Origin: Pisaster brevispinus
Taxonomy: Eukaryota > Echinodermata > Asteroidea > Forcipulatida > Asteriidae
Direction of reading: 5' to 3'
NCBI GenBank assembly: GCA_023634235.1
Contig: JAMKCF010000014.1
Span: 9,704,001-9,768,000 of the forward strand
Length of the DNA: 64,000 nucleotides
Of the stretch, positions 36,621-50,659 are shown in pieces. Made by a program: the position numbers and the translations under genes. The notes under the pieces were generated by a model. That model was not told the origin of the DNA, made no database searches, and was given only the letters and a program-made list of their open reading frames with translations. Position 1 is the stretch's first letter. The number at the start of each line of letters is the position of its first letter.

Positions 36621-37255
36621 ATACAGTGGTGTTTCGGGCAGCCCTACTTCCAGGCCACTCATCTCGCCCACAAAATCGTCAGCTCAACGAAACTCATGAA
36701 AGAGAGAGCCCTTGAGACGAGCTTTCCAATGGTGTAAAACTTGTGCAAATCCAGTATAGTTTTGAGGGTTATTTGACCGTCTTGACTTTGTCTTTGTTTC
36801 TTTGACAGCTCTGTGTACAAAAATCCCATTGGAGATGCTTTTGAGGAGCGTTAGGAGTAGCCCCACTTGCTTGTCATTTCCGATATGAAGCTTGCCCGCC
36901 GCGACCCTAAAAGTATAATTTTCGGATGCAGGGATATCCAAGGAAGAGTCAGGTACAAATTGTGTCTTTCTAGCTTGCTTAGATCGGGAGTTATTCACAA
37001 GCTTAGCCAAGAATTTATTTCGGACCTTTCTGTGCCGGCATTTTCTCACTGTCGATGATGTAGGCATGTAATACAGTGGTGTTTCGGGCAGCCCTATTTC
37101 CAGGCCACTCAGCTCGCCCACAAAATCGTCAGCTCAACAAAACTCACGCAAGAGAGAACCCTTGAAACGAGCTTTCCAATGGTGTAAAACTTGTGCAAAT
37201 CCAGTATAATTTTGAGGATGATTTGACCGTCCTTACTTTGTCTTTGTTTCTTTGA
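36621..37255. repeat. Two-monomer (899-bp) duplication, copy 2
   Basis: This is the partner of the block at 35720-36620, offset by 899 bp. The same caaattgtgtctttc and ccctatttcc variants also continue into the unit at 37256, so the variant occupies three nearby units. Confidence 0.75.
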
Positions 37256-40200
37256 CAGCTCTGTGTACAAAAATCCCAAAGGAGATGCTTTTGAGGAGCG
37301 TTCGGAGTAGCCCCACCTGCTGGTCATTTCCGGTATGAAGCTTGTCAGCCGCGACCCTAAAAGTATAATTTTCGGATGCAGGGATATCCAAGGAAGAGTC
37401 AGGTACAAATTGTGTCTTTCTAGCTTGCTTAGATCGGGAGTTATTCACAAGCTTAGCCAAGAATTTATTTCGGACCTTTCTGTGCCGGCATTTTCTCACT
37501 GTCGATGATGTAGGCATGTAATACAGTGATGTTTGGGGCAGCCCTATTTCCAGGCCACTCAGCTCGCCCACAAAATCGTCAGCTCAACAAAACTCACGCA
37601 AGAGAGAACCCTTGAAACGAGCTTTCCAATGGTGTAAAACTTGTGCACATCCAGTATAATTTTGAGGATGATTTGACCGTCCTTACTTTGTCTTTGTTTC
37701 TTTGAGAGCTCTGTGTACAAAAATCCCAAAGGAGATGCTTTTGAGGAGCGTTCGGAGTAGCCCCACCTGCTGGTCATTTCCGGTATGAAGCTTGCCAGCC
37801 GCGACCCTAAAAGTATAATTTTTGGATGCAGGGATATCCAAGGAAGAGTCAGGTATAAATTTTGTCTCTCTAGCTTGCCTAGATCAGGAGTTATTCCCAA
37901 GCTTAGCCAAGAATTTATTTCGGACCTTTCTGTGCCGGCATTTTCTCACTGGCGATGACGTAGGGATGTTATACAGTGGTGTTTCGGGCAGCCCTACTTC
38001 CACGCCACTCAGCTCGCCCACAAAATCGTCAGCTCAACGAAGCTCACGGAAGAGAGAACCCTTGAAAGGAGCTTTCCAATGGTGTAGACTTGTGCACATC
38101 CAGTATAATTTTGAGGATGATTTGACCGTCCTTACTTTGTCCTTGTTTCTTTGACAGCTCTGTGTACAAAAATCCCAAAGGAGATGCTTTTGAGGAGTGT
38201 TCGGAGTAGCCCCACCTGCTGGTCATTTCCGGTATGAAGCTTGCCAGCCGCGACCCTAAAAGTATAATTTTCGGATGCAGGGATATCCAAGGAAGAGTCA
38301 GGTACAAATTTTGTCTCTCTAGCTTGCCTAGATCAGGAGTTATTCCCAAGCTTAGCCAAGAATTTATTTCGGACCTTTCTGTGCCGGCATTTTCTCACTG
38401 GCGATGACGTAGGGATGTAATACAGTGGTGTTTCGGGCAGCCCTACTTCCACGCCACTCATCTCGCCCACAAAATCGTCAGCTCAACGAAACTCACGGAA
38501 AAGAGAGCCCTTGAGACGAGCTTTCCAATGGTGTAAAACTTGTGCAAATCCATTATATTTTTGAGGGTTATTTGACCGTCTTGACTTTGTCTTTGTTTCG
38601 TTGACAGCTCTGTGTACAAAAATCCCAAAGGAGATGCTTTTGAGGAGCGTTAGGAGTAGCCCCACTTGCTTGTCATTTCCGGTATGAAGCTTGCCCGCCG
38701 CGACCTTAAAAGTATAATTTTCGGATGCAGGGATATCCAAGGAAGAGTCAGGTACAAATTTTGTCTTTCTAGCTTGCCTAGATCGGGAGTTATTCCCAAG
38801 CTTAGCCAAGAATTTATTTCGGACCTTTCTGTGCCGGCATTTTCTCACTGGCGATGATGTAGGCATGTAATACAGTGTTGTTTCGGGCAGCCCTACTTCC
38901 AGGCCACTCAGCTCGCCCACAAAATCGTCAGCTCAATAAAACTCACGGAAGAGAGAACCCTTGAAACGAGCTTTCCAATGGTGTAAAACTTGTGCACATC
39001 CAGTATAATTTTGAGGATGATTTGACCGTCCTTACTTTGTCTTAGTTTCTTTGACAGCTCTGTGTACAAAAATCTCAAAGGAGATGCTTTTGAGGAGCGT
39101 TCGGAGTAGCCCCACCTGCTGGTCATTTCCGGTATGAAGCTTGCCCGCCGCGACCCTAAAAGTATAATTTTCGGATGCAGGGATATCCAAGGAAGAGTCA
39201 GGTACAAATTTTGTCTCTCTAGCTTGCCTAGATCAGGAGTTATTCCCAAGCTTAGCCAAGAATTTATTTCGGATCTTTCTGTGCCGGCATTTTCTCACTG
39301 GCGATGAGGTAGGGATGTAATACAGTGGTGTTTGGAGCAGCCCTACTTCCAGGCCACTCATCTCGCCCACAAAATCGTCAGCTCAACAAAACTCACGAAA
39401 GAGAGAACCCTTGAAACGAGCTTTCCAATGATGTAAAACTTGTGCACATCCAGTATAATTTTGAGGATGATTTGACCGTCCTTACTTTGTCCTTGTTTCT
39501 TTGACAGCTCTGTGTACAAAAATCCCAAAGGAGATGCTTTTGAGGAGCGTTCGGAGTAGCCCCACCTGCTGGTCATTTCCGGTATGAAGCTTGCCAGCCG
39601 CGACCCTAAAAGTATAGTTTTCGGATGCAGGGATATCCAAGGAAGAGTCAGGTACAAATTTTGTTTCTCTAGCTTGCCTAGATCAGGAGTTATTCCCAAG
39701 CTTAGCCAAGAATTTATTTCGGACCTTTCTGTGCCGGCATTTTCTCACTGGCGATGACGTAGGGATGTTATACAGTGGTTTTTCGGGCAGCCCTACGTCC
39801 AGGCCGCTCAGCTCGCCCACAAAATCGTCAGCTCAACGAAACTCACGGAAGAGAGAGCCCTTGAGACGAGCTTCCTAATGGCGTAAAACTTGTGTAAATC
39901 CAGTATATTTTTGAGGGTGATTTGACCGTCCTGACTTTGTCTTTGTTTCTTTGACAGCTCTGTGTACAAAAATCCCTTTGGAGATGCTTTTGAGGAGCGT
40001 TCGGAGTAGCCCCACCTGCTGGTCATTTCCGGTATGAAGCCGTCCCGCCGCGACCCTAAAAGTATAAATTTCGGATGCAGGGATATCCAAGGAAGAGTCA
40101 GGTACAAATTTTGTCTCTCTAGCTTGCCTAGATCAGGAGTTATTCCCAAGCTTAGCCAAGAATTTATTTCGGACCTTTCTGTGCCGGCATTTTCTCACTG

Positions 40201-40759
40201 GCGATGACGTAGGGATGTAATACAGTGGTGTTTCGGGCAGCCCTACTTCCAGGCCACTCATCTCGCCCACAAAATCGTCAGCTCAACGAAACTCATGAAA
40301 GAGAGAGCCCTTGAGACGAGCTTTCCAATGGTGTAAAACTTCTGCACATCCAGTATAATTTTGAGCATGATTTGACCGTCCTTACTTTGTCTTTGTTTCT
40401 TTGACAGCTCTGTGTACAAAAATCCCATTAGAGATGCTTTTGAGGAGCGTTCGGAGTAGCCCCACCTGCTGGTCATTTCCGGTATGAAGCTTGCCCGCCG
40501 CGACCCTAAAAGTATAATTTTCGGAAGCAGGGTTTTCCAAGGAAGGGTCAGGTACAAATTTTGTCTCTCTAGCTTGCCTAGATCAGGAGTTATTCCCAAG
40601 CTTAGCCAAGAATTTATTTCGGACCTTTCTGTGCCGGCATTTTCTCACTGGCGATGACGTGGGGATGTAATACAGTGGTGTTTCGGGCAGCCCTACTTCC
40701 AGGCCACTCATCTCGCCCACAAAATCGTCAGCTCAACGAAACTCACGCAAGAGAGAACC

Positions 40760-41500
40760 CTTGAAACGAGCTTTTCAATGGTGTAAAACCTGTGCACATC
40801 CAGTATAATTTTGAGCATGATTTGACCGTCCTTACTTTGTCTTTGTTTCTTTGACAGCTCTGTGTACAAAAATCCAATTAGAGATGCTTTTGAGGAGCGT
40901 TCGGAGTAGCCCCACCTGCTGGTCATTTCCGGTATGAAGCTTGCCCGCCGCAACCCTAAAAGTATACATTTCGGATGCAGGGATATCCAAGGAAGAGTCA
41001 GGTACAAATTTTGTCTCTCTAGCTTGCCTAGATCGGGAGTTATTCCCAAGCTTAGCCAAGAATTTATTTCGGACCTTTCTGTGCCGGCATTTTCTCACTG
41101 GCGATGACGTAGGGATGTTATACAGTGGTGTTTCGGGCAGCCCTACTTCCACGCCACTCAGCTCGCCCACAAAATCGTCAGCTCAACGAAGCTCACGGAA
41201 GAGAGAACCCTTGAAAGGAGCTTTCCAATGGTGTAGACTTGTGCACATCCAGTATAATTTTGAGGATGATTTGACCGTCCTTACTTTGTCCTTGTTTCTT
41301 TGACAGCTCTGTGTACAAAAATCCCAAAGGAGATGCTTTTGAGGAGTGTTCGGAGTAGCCCCACCTGCTGGTCATTTCCGGTATGAAGCTTGCCAGCCGC
41401 GACCCTAAAAGTATAATTTTCGGATGCAAGGATATCCAAGGAAGAGTCAGGTACAAATTTTGTCTCTCTAGCTTGCCTAGATCGGGAGTTATTCCCAAGC
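40760..41500. repeat. Two-monomer block reused 9.9 kb away, copy 1
   Basis: The units at 40855 and 41304 share with 50754 and 51203 the combination aatccaattagag, cgcaaccctaaaag, tatacatttcgg, gaaaggagc, the shortened gtgtagacttg and gaggagtgttcgg. The offset is 9899 bp (22 monomers). The first half also matches the unit at 45354. Confidence 0.75.
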
Positions 41501-44453
41501 TTAGCCAATAATTTATTTCGGACCTTTCTGTGCCGGCATTTTCTCACTGGCGATGACGTAGGGATGTTATACAGTGGTGTTTCGGGCAGCCCTACTTCCA
41601 CGCCACTCAGCTCGCCCACAAAATCGTCAGCTCAACGAAACTCACGGAAGAAAGAACCCTTGAAACGAGCTTTCCAATGGTGTAAAACTTGTGCACATCC
41701 AGTATAATTTTGAGGATGATTTGACCGTCCTTACTTTGTCTTTGTTTCTTTGACAGCTCTGTGTACAAAAATCCCAAAGGAGATGCTTTTGAGGAGCGTT
41801 CGGAGTAGCCCCACCTGCTGGTCATTTCCGGTATGAAGCTTGCCAGCCGCGACCCTAAAAGTATAATTTTCGGATGCAGGGACATCCAAGGAAGAGTCAG
41901 GTACAAATTTTGTCTCTCTAGCTTGCCTAGATCAGGAGTTACTCCCAAGCATAGCCAAGAATTTATTTCGGACCTTTCTGTGCCGGCATTTTCTCACTGG
42001 CGATGACGTAGGGATGTTATACAGTGGTTTTTGGGGCAGCCCTACGTCCAGGCCGCTGAGCTCGCCCACAAAATCGTCAGCTCAACAAAACTCACGGAAG
42101 AGAGAGCCCTTGAGACGAGCTTCCTAATGGCGTAAAACTTGTGTAAATCCAGTATATTTTTTAAGGGTGATTTGACCGTCCTGACTTTGTCTTTGTTTCT
42201 TTGATAGCTCTGTGTACAAAAATCCCATTGGAGATGCTTTTGAGGAGCGTTCGGAGTAGCCCCACCTGCTGGTCATTTCCGGTATGAAGCTGTCCCGCCG
42301 CGACCCTAAAAGTATAAATTTCGGATGCAGGGATATCCAAGGAAGAGTCAGGTACAAATTTTGTCTCTCTAGCTTGCCTAGATCGGGAGTTATTTCCAAG
42401 CTTAGCTAAGAATTTATTTCGGACCTTTCTGTGCCGGCAGTTTCTCACTGTCGTTGACGTAGGGATGTAATACACTGGTGTTTCGGGCAGCCCTACTTCC
42501 AGGACACTCAGCTCGCCCACAAAATCGTCAGCTCAACGAAACTCACGGAAGAGAGAACCCTTGAAACGAGCTTTTCAATGGTGTAAGACTTGTGCACATC
42601 CAGTATAATTTTGAGCATGATTTGACCGTCCTTACTTTGTTTTTGTTTCTTTGACAGCTCTGTGTACAAAAATCCCAAAGGAGATGCTTTTGAGGAGCGT
42701 TCGGAGTAGCCCCACCTGCTGGTCATTTCCGGTATGAAGCTTGCCAGCCGCGACCCTAAAAGTATAAATTTCGGATGCAGGGATATCCAAGGAAGAGTCA
42801 GGTACAAATTTTGTCTCTCTAGCCTGCCTAGATCGGGAGTTATTCCCAAGCTTAGCTAAGAATTTATTTCGGACCTTTCTGTGCCGGCATTTTCTCACTG
42901 GCGATGACGTAGGGATGTAATACAGTGGTGTTTCGAGCAGCCCTACTTCCAGGCCACTCATCTCGTCCACAAAATCGTCAGCTCAACGAAACTCACGGAA
43001 GAGAGAGCCCTTGAGACGAGCTTTCGAATGGTGTAAGACTTGTGTAATCCAGTATAGTTTTGAGGGTGATTTGACCGTCCTGACTTTGTCTTTGTTTCTT
43101 TGACAGCTCTGTGTACAAAAATTCCATTGGAGATGCTTTTGAGGAGCGTTAGGTGTAGCCCCACTTGCTGGTCATTTCCGCTATGAAGCTTGCCCGCCGC
43201 GACCCCAAAAGTATAATTTTCGGATGCAGAGTTATCCAAGAAAGAGTCAGGTACAAATTTTGTCTTTCTAGCTTGCTTAGATCGGGAGTTATTCCCAAGC
43301 TTAGCCAAGAATTTATTTCGGACCTTTCTGTGCCGGCATTTTCTCACTGTCGATGATGTAGGCATGTAATACAGTGGTGTTTCGGGCAGCCCTACTTCCA
43401 GGCCACTCAGCTCGCCCACAAAATCGTCAGCTCAACAAAACTCACGGAAGAGAGAACCCTTGAAACGAGCTTTCCAATGATGTAAAACTTGTGCACATCC
43501 AGTATAATTTTGAGGATGATTTGACTGTCCTTACTTTGTCTTTGTTTCTTTGACAGCTCTGTGTACAAAAATCCCAAAGGAGATGCTTTTGAGGAGCGTT
43601 CGGAGTAGCCCCACCTGCTGGTCATTTCCGGTATGAAGCTTGCCAGCCGCGACCCAAAAAGTATAATTTTCGGATGCAGGGATATCCAAGGAAGAGTCAG
43701 GTACAAATTTTGTCTCTCTAGCTTGCCTAGATCAGGAGTTATTCCCAAGCTTAGCCAAGAATTTATTTCGGACCTTTCTGTGCCGGCATTTTCTCACTGG
43801 CGATGACGTAGGGATGTTATACAGTGGTTTTTCGGGCAGCCCTACGTCCAGGCCGCTGAGCTCGCCCACAAAATCGTCAGCTCAACGAAACTCACGGAAG
43901 AGAGAGCCCTTGAGACGAGCTTCCTAATGGCGTAAAACCTGTGTAAATCCAGTATATTTTTGAGGGTGATTTGACCGTCCTGACTTTGTCTTTGTTTCTT
44001 TGACAGCTCTGTGTACAAAAATCCCATTGGAGATGCTTTTGAGGAGCGTTCAGAGTAGCCCCACCTGCTGGTCATTTCCGGTATGAAGCCGTCCCGCCGC
44101 GACCCTAAAATTTTAAATTTCGGATGCAGGGATATCCAAGGAAGAGTCAGGTACAAATTTTGTCTCTCTAGCTTGCCTAGATCGGGAGTTATTTCCAAGC
44201 TTAGGTAAGAATTTATTTCGGACCTTTCTGTGCCGGCAGTTTCTCACTGTCGTTGACGTAGGGATGTAATACAGTGGTGTTTCGGGCAGCCCTACTTCCA
44301 GGACACTCAGCTCGCCCACAAAATCGTCAGCTCAACGAAACTCACGGAAGAGAGAACCCTTGAAACGAGCTTTTCAATGGTGTAAAACTTGTGCACATCC
44401 AGTATAATTTTGAGGATGATTTGACCGTCCTTACTTTGTCTTTGTTTCTTTGA

Positions 44454-46703
44454 CAGCTCTGTGTACAAAAATCCCATTAGAGATGCTTTTGAGGAGCGTT
44501 CGGAGTAGCCCCACCTGCTGGTCATTTCCGGTATGAAGCTTGCCTGCCGCGACCCTAAAAGTATAAATTTCGGATGCAGGGATATCCAAATAAGAGTCAG
44601 GTACAAATTTTGTCTCTCTAGCTTGCCTAGATCGGGAGTTATTCCCAAGCTTAGCCAAGAATTTATTTCGGACCTTTCTGTGCCGGCATTTTCTCACTGT
44701 CGATGATGTAGGCATGTAATACAGTGGTGTTTCGGGCAGCCCTACTTCCAGGCCACTCAGCTCGCCCACAAAATCGTCAGCTCAACAAAACTCACGGAAG
44801 AGAGAACCCTTGAAACGAGCTTTCCAATGTTGTAAAACTTGTGCACATCCAGTATAATTTTGAGCATGATTTGACCGTCCTTACTTTGTCTTTGTTTCTT
44901 TGACAGCTCTGTGTACAAAAATCCCAAAGGAGATGCTTTTGAGGAGCGTTCGGAGTAGCCCCATCTGCTGGTCATTTCCGGTATGAAGCTTGCTAGCCGC
45001 GACCCTAAAAGTATAATTTTCGGAAGCAGGGTTATCCAAGGAAGAGTCAGGTACAAATTTTGTCTCTCTAGCTTGCCTAGATCAAGAGTTATTCCCTAGC
45101 TTAGCCAAGAATTTATTTCGGACTTTTCTGTGCCGGCATTTTCTCACTGGCGATGACGTAGGGATGTAATACAGTTGTGTTTCGGGCAGCCCTAATTCTT
45201 GGCCGCTCAGCTCGCCCACAAAATCGTCAGCTCAACAGAACTCACGGAAGAGAGAGCCCTTGGAACGAGCTTTTCAATGGTGTAAAACCTGTGCACATCC
45301 AGTATAATTTTGAGCATGATTTGACCGTCCTTACTTTGTCTTTGTTTCTTTGACAGCTCTGTGTACAAAAGTCCAATTAGAGATGCTTTTGAGGAGCGTT
45401 CGGAGTAGCCCCACCTGCTGGTCATTTCCGGTATGAAGCTTGCCCGCCGCAACCCTAAAAGTATACATTTCGGATGCAGGGATATCCAAGGAAGAGTCAG
45501 GTACAAATTTTGTCTCTCTAGCTTGCCTAGATCGGGAGTTATTCCCAAGCTTAGCCAAGAATTTATTTCGGACCTTTCTGTGCCGGCATTTTCTCACTGG
45601 CGATGACGTAGGGATGTTATACACTGGTGTTTCGGGCAGCCCTACTTCCAGGACACTCATCTCGCCCACAAAATCGTCAGCTCAACGAAACTCACGGAAG
45701 AGAAAACCCTTGAAACGAGCTTTTCAATGGTGTAAAACTTGTGCACATCCAGTATAATTTTGAGGATGATTTGACCGTCCTTACTTTGTCTTTGTTTCTT
45801 TGACAGCTCTGTGTACAAAAATCCCATTAGAGATGCTTTTGAGGAGCGTTCGGAGTAGCCCCACCTGCTGGTCATTTCCGGTATGAAGCTTGCCCGCCGC
45901 GACCCTAAAAGTATAAATTTCGGATGCAGGGATATCCAAGGAAGAGTCAGGTACAAATTTTGTCTCTCTAGCTTGCCTAGATCGGGAGTTATTCCCAAGC
46001 TTAGCCAATAATTTATTTCGGACCTTTTTGTGCCGGCATTTTCTCACTGTCGATGATGTAGGCATGTAATACAGTGGTGTTTCGGGCAGCCCTACTTCCA
46101 GGCCACTCAGCTCGCCCACAAAATCGTCAGCTCAACAAAACTCACGGAAGAGAGAACCCTTGAAACGAGCTTTCCAATGGTGTAAAACTTGTGCACATCC
46201 AGTATAATTTTGAGCATGATTTGACCGTCCTTACTTTGTCTTTGTTTCTTTGACAGCTCTGTGTACAAAAATCCCAAAAGAGATGCTTTTGAGGAGTGTT
46301 CTGAGTAGCCCCATCTGCTGGTCATTTCCGGTATGAAGCTTGCTAGCCGCGACCCTAAAAGTATAATTTTCGGAAGCAGGGTTATCCAAGGAAGAGTCAG
46401 GTACAAATTTTGTCTCTCTAGCTTGCCTAGATCAGGAGTTATTCCCAAGCTTAGCCAAGAATTTATTTCGGACTTTTCTGTGCCGGCATTTTCTCACTGG
46501 CGATGAAGTAGGGATGTTATACAGTGGTTTTTCGGGCAGCCCTACGTCCAGGCCGCTCAGCTCGCCCACGAAATCGTCAGCTCAACGAAACTAACGGAAG
46601 AGAGGGCCCTTGAGACGAGCTTCCTAATGGCGTAAAACTTGTGTAAATCCAGTATAATTTTGAGGATGATTTGACCGTCCTTACTTTGTCTTTGTTTCTT
46701 TGA
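44454..46703. repeat. Three-monomer (1350-bp) periodicity
   Basis: The unit at 44454 matches that at 45804 (cattagagatgc), and the unit at 44904 matches that at 46254 (gcttgctagccgcg, cggaagcagggttatcc, cggacttttctg), both at an offset of 1350 bp. The unit between them, at 45354, belongs to the 40855/50754 class. Confidence 0.75.
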
Positions 46704-48952
46704 CAGCTCTGTGTACAAAAATCCCAAAGGAGATGCTTTTGAGGAGTGTTCGGAGTAGCCCCACCTGCTGGTCATTTCCGGTATGAAGCTTGCCAGCCGC
46801 GACCCTAAAAGTATAATTTTCGGATGCAAGGATATCCAAGGAAGAGTCAGGTACAAGATTTGTCTCTCTAGCTTGCCTAGATCGGGAGTTATTCCCAAGC
46901 TTAGCCAAGAATTTATTTCGGACCTTTCTGTGCCGGCATTTTCTCACTGGCGATGACGTAGGGATGTTATACAGTGGTGTTTCGGGCAGCCCTACTTCCA
47001 CGCCACTCAGCTCGCCCATAAAATCGTCAGCTCAACGAAACTCACGGAAGAGAGAACCCTTGAAACGAGCTTTCCAATGGTGTAAAACTTGTGCACATCC
47101 AGTATAATTTTGAGGATGATTTGACCGTCCTTACTTTGTCTTTGTTTCTTTGACAGCTCTGTGTACAAAAATCCCAAAGAAGATGCTTTTGAGGAGCGTT
47201 CGGAGTAGCCCCACCTGCTGGTCATTTCCGGTATGAAGGTTGCCAGCCGCGACCCTAAAAGTATAATTTTCGGATGCAGGGATATCCAAGGAAGAGTCAG
47301 GTACAAATTTTGTCTCTTTAGCTTGCCTAGATCAGGAGTTATTCCCAAGCTTAGCCAAGAATTTATTTCGGACCTTTCTGTGCCGGCATTTTCTCACTGG
47401 CGATGACGTAGGGATGTTATACAGTGGTTTTTCGGGCAGCCCTACGTCCAGGCCGCTCAGCTCGCCCACGAAATCGTCAGCTCAACGAAACTCACGGAAG
47501 AGAGAGCCCTTGAAACGAGCTTCCTAATGGCGTAAAACTTGTGTAAATCCAGTATAATTTTGAGGGTGATTTGACTTTCCTGACTTTGTCTTTGTTTTTT
47601 TGACAGCTCTGTGTACAAAAATCCCATTGGAGATGCTTTTGAGGAGCGTTCGGAGTAGCCCCACCTGCTGGTCATTTCCGGTATGAAGCTGTCCCGCCGT
47701 GACCCTAAAAGTATAAATTTCGGATGCAGGGATATCCAAGGAAGAGTCCGGTACAAATTTTGTCTCTCTAGCTTGCCTAGATCGGGAGTTATTTTCAAGC
47801 TTAGCTAAGAATTTATTTCGGACCTTTCTGTGCCGGCATTTTCTCACTGGCGATGACGTAGGGATGTTATACAGTGTTGTTTCGGGCAGCCCTACTTCCA
47901 CGCCACTCAGCTCGCCCACAAAATCGTCAGCTCAACGAAACTCACGGAAAAGAGAACCCTTGAAACGAGCTTTTCAATGGTGTAAAACTTGTGCACATCC
48001 AGTATAATTTTGAGGATGATTTGACCGTCCTTACTTTTTCTTTGTTTCTTTGACAGCTCTGTGTACAAAAATCCCAAAGGAGATGCTTTTGAGGAGTGTT
48101 CGGAGTAGCCCCATCTGCTGATCATTTCCGGTATGAAGCTTGCCAGCCGCGACCCTAAAAGTATAATGTTCGGATGCAGGGATATCCAAGGAAGAGTCAG
48201 GTACAAATTTTGTCTCTCTAGCTTGCCTAGATCGGGAGTTATTCCCAAGCTTAGCCAAGAATTTATTTCGGACCTTTCTGTGCCGGCATTTTCTCACTGG
48301 CGATGACGTAGGGATGTTATACAGTGTTGTTTCGGGCAGCCCTACTTCCACGCCACTCAGCTCGCCCACAAAATCGTCAGCTCAACGAAACTCACGGAAG
48401 AGAGAACCCTTGAAACGAGCTTTCCAATGGTGTAGACTTGTGCACATCTAGTATAATTTTGAGGATGATTTGACCGTCCTTACTTTGTCTTTGTTTCTTT
48501 GACAGCTCTGTGTACAAAAATCCCAAAGGAGATGCTTTTGAGGAGCGTTCGGAGTAGCCCCACCTGCTGGTCATTTCCGGTATGAAGCTTGCCAGCCGCG
48601 ACCCTAAAAGTATAATTTTCGGATGCAGGGATATCCAAGGGAGAGTCAGGTACAAATTTTGTCTCTCTAGCTTGCCTAGATCAGGAGTTATTCCCAAGCT
48701 TAGCCAAGAATTTATTTCGGACCTTTGTGTGCCGGCATTTTCTCACTGGCGATGACGTAGGGATGTAATACAGTGGTTTTTCGGGCAGCCCTACTTCCAG
48801 GCCACTCATCTCGCCCACAAAATCGTCAGCTTAACGAAACTCACGGAAGAGAGAGCCCTTGAGACGAGCTTTCCAATGGTGTAAAACTTGTGCACATCCA
48901 GTATAATTTTGAGCATGATTTGACCGTCCTTACTTTGTCTTTGTTTCTTTGA

Positions 48953-49852
48953 CAGCTCTGTGTACAAAAATCCCAAAGGAGATGCTTTTGAGGAGCGTTC
49001 AGAGTAGCCCCACCTGCTGGTCATTTCCGGTATTAAGCTTGCCCGCCGCAACCCTAAAATTATAATTTTCGGATGCAGGGATATCCAAGGAAGAGTCAGG
49101 TACAAATTTTGTCTCTCTAGCTTGCCTAGATCAGGAGTTATTCCCAAGCTTAGCCAAGAATTTATTTCGGACCTTTGTGTGCCGGCATTTTCTCACTGGC
49201 GATGACGTAGGGATGTAATACAGTGGTTTTTCGGGCAGCCCTACTTCCAGGCCACTCATCTCGCCCACAAAATCGTCAGCTTAACGAAACTCACGGAAGA
49301 GAGAGCCCTTGAGACGAGCTTTCCAATGGTGTAAAACTTGTGCACATCCAGTATAATTTTGAGCATGTATTGACCGTCCTTACTTTGTCTTTGTTTCTTT
49401 GACAGCTCTGTGTACAAAAATCCCAAAGGAGATGCTTTTGAGGAGCGTTCGGAGTAGCCCCACCTGCTGGTCATTTCCGGTATTAAGCTTGCCCGCCGCA
49501 ACCCTAAAATTATAATTTTCGGATGCAGGGATATCCAAGGAAGAGTCAGGTACAAATTTTGTCTCTCTAGCCTGCCTAGATCGGGAGTTATTCCCAAGCT
49601 TAGCTAAGAATTTATTTCGGACCTTTCTATGCCGGCAATTTCTCACTGTCGATGACGTGGGGATGTAATACAGTGGTGTTTCGGGCAGCCCTACTTCCAG
49701 GCCACTCAGCTCGCCCACAAAATCGTCAGCTCAACGAAACTCACGGAAGAGAGAACCCTTGAAACGAGTTTTTCAATGGTGTAAAACTTGTGCACATCCA
49801 GTATAATTTTGAGGGTGATTTGACTTTCCTGACTTTGTCTTTGTTTCTTTGA
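48953..49852. repeat. Adjacent near-identical monomer pair
   Basis: The units at 48953 and 49403 share ggtattaagc, cgcaaccctaaaattataa and the flanking cctttgtgtgccgg, tacagtggtttttcg and cagcttaacg variants. They differ at a handful of bases, for example gcatgattt versus gcatgtatt near 48916/49366. This is a recent single-monomer duplication. Confidence 0.8.
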
Positions 49853-50659
49853 CAGCTCTGTGTACAAAAATCCCAATGGAGATGCTTTTGAGGAGCGTTC
49901 GGAGTAGCCCTACCTGCAGGTCATTTCCGGTATGAAGCTTTCCCGCCGCGACCCTAAAAGTATAATTTTCGGATGCAGGGATATCCAAGGAAGAGTCAGG
50001 TACAAATTTTGTCTCTCTAGCATGCCTAGATCGGGAGTTATTCCGAAGCTTAGCTAAGAATTTATTTCGGACCTTTTCTGTGCCGGCATTTTCTCACTGT
50101 CGATGACGTAGGGATGTAATACTGTGGTGTTTCGGGCAGCCCTACTTCCAGGCCACTCAGCTCGCCCACAAAATCGTCAGCTCAACGACACTCACGGAAG
50201 AGAGAACCCTTGAAACGAGCTTTCCAATGGTGTAAAACTTGTGCACATCCAGTATAATTTTGAGCATGATTTGACCGTCCTTACTTTGTCTTTGTTTCTT
50301 TGACAGCTCTGTGTACAAAAATCCCAATGGAGATGCTTTTGAGGAGCGTTCGGAGTAGCCCCACCTGCAGGTCATTTCCGGTATGAAGCTTTCCAGCTGC
50401 AACCCTAAAAGTATAATTTTCGGATGCAGAAATATCCAAGGAAGAGTCAGGTACAAATTTTGTCTCTCTAGCTTGCCTAGATCGGGAGTTATTTCCAAGC
50501 TTAGCTAAGAATTTATTTCGGGCCTTTCTGTGCCGGCATTTTCTCACTGTCGTTGACGTAGGGATGTAATACACTGGTGTTTCGGGCAGCTCTACTTCCA
50601 GGACACTCAGCTCGCCCACAAAATCGTCAGCTCAACGAAACTCACGGAAGAGAGAACCC

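Larger units (their letters stand above)
27367..38154. repeat. Region of two-, three- and five-monomer periodicities marked by gagag variant
   Basis: Seven units carry tttgagagctctg in place of tttgacagctctg (anchors 27817, 30513, 32758, 33657, 35457, 36356, 37706); five of these also read ttgttac for ttgtttc. Their spacings are 2696, 2245, 899, 1800, 899 and 1350 bp, close to 6, 5, 2, 4, 2 and 3 monomers. Adjacent near-twins occur at 28267 and 28717, which share cttgcttgtc and ccgatatgaag. The variant therefore spread by exchange in register but without a fixed higher-order period. Confidence 0.8.
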
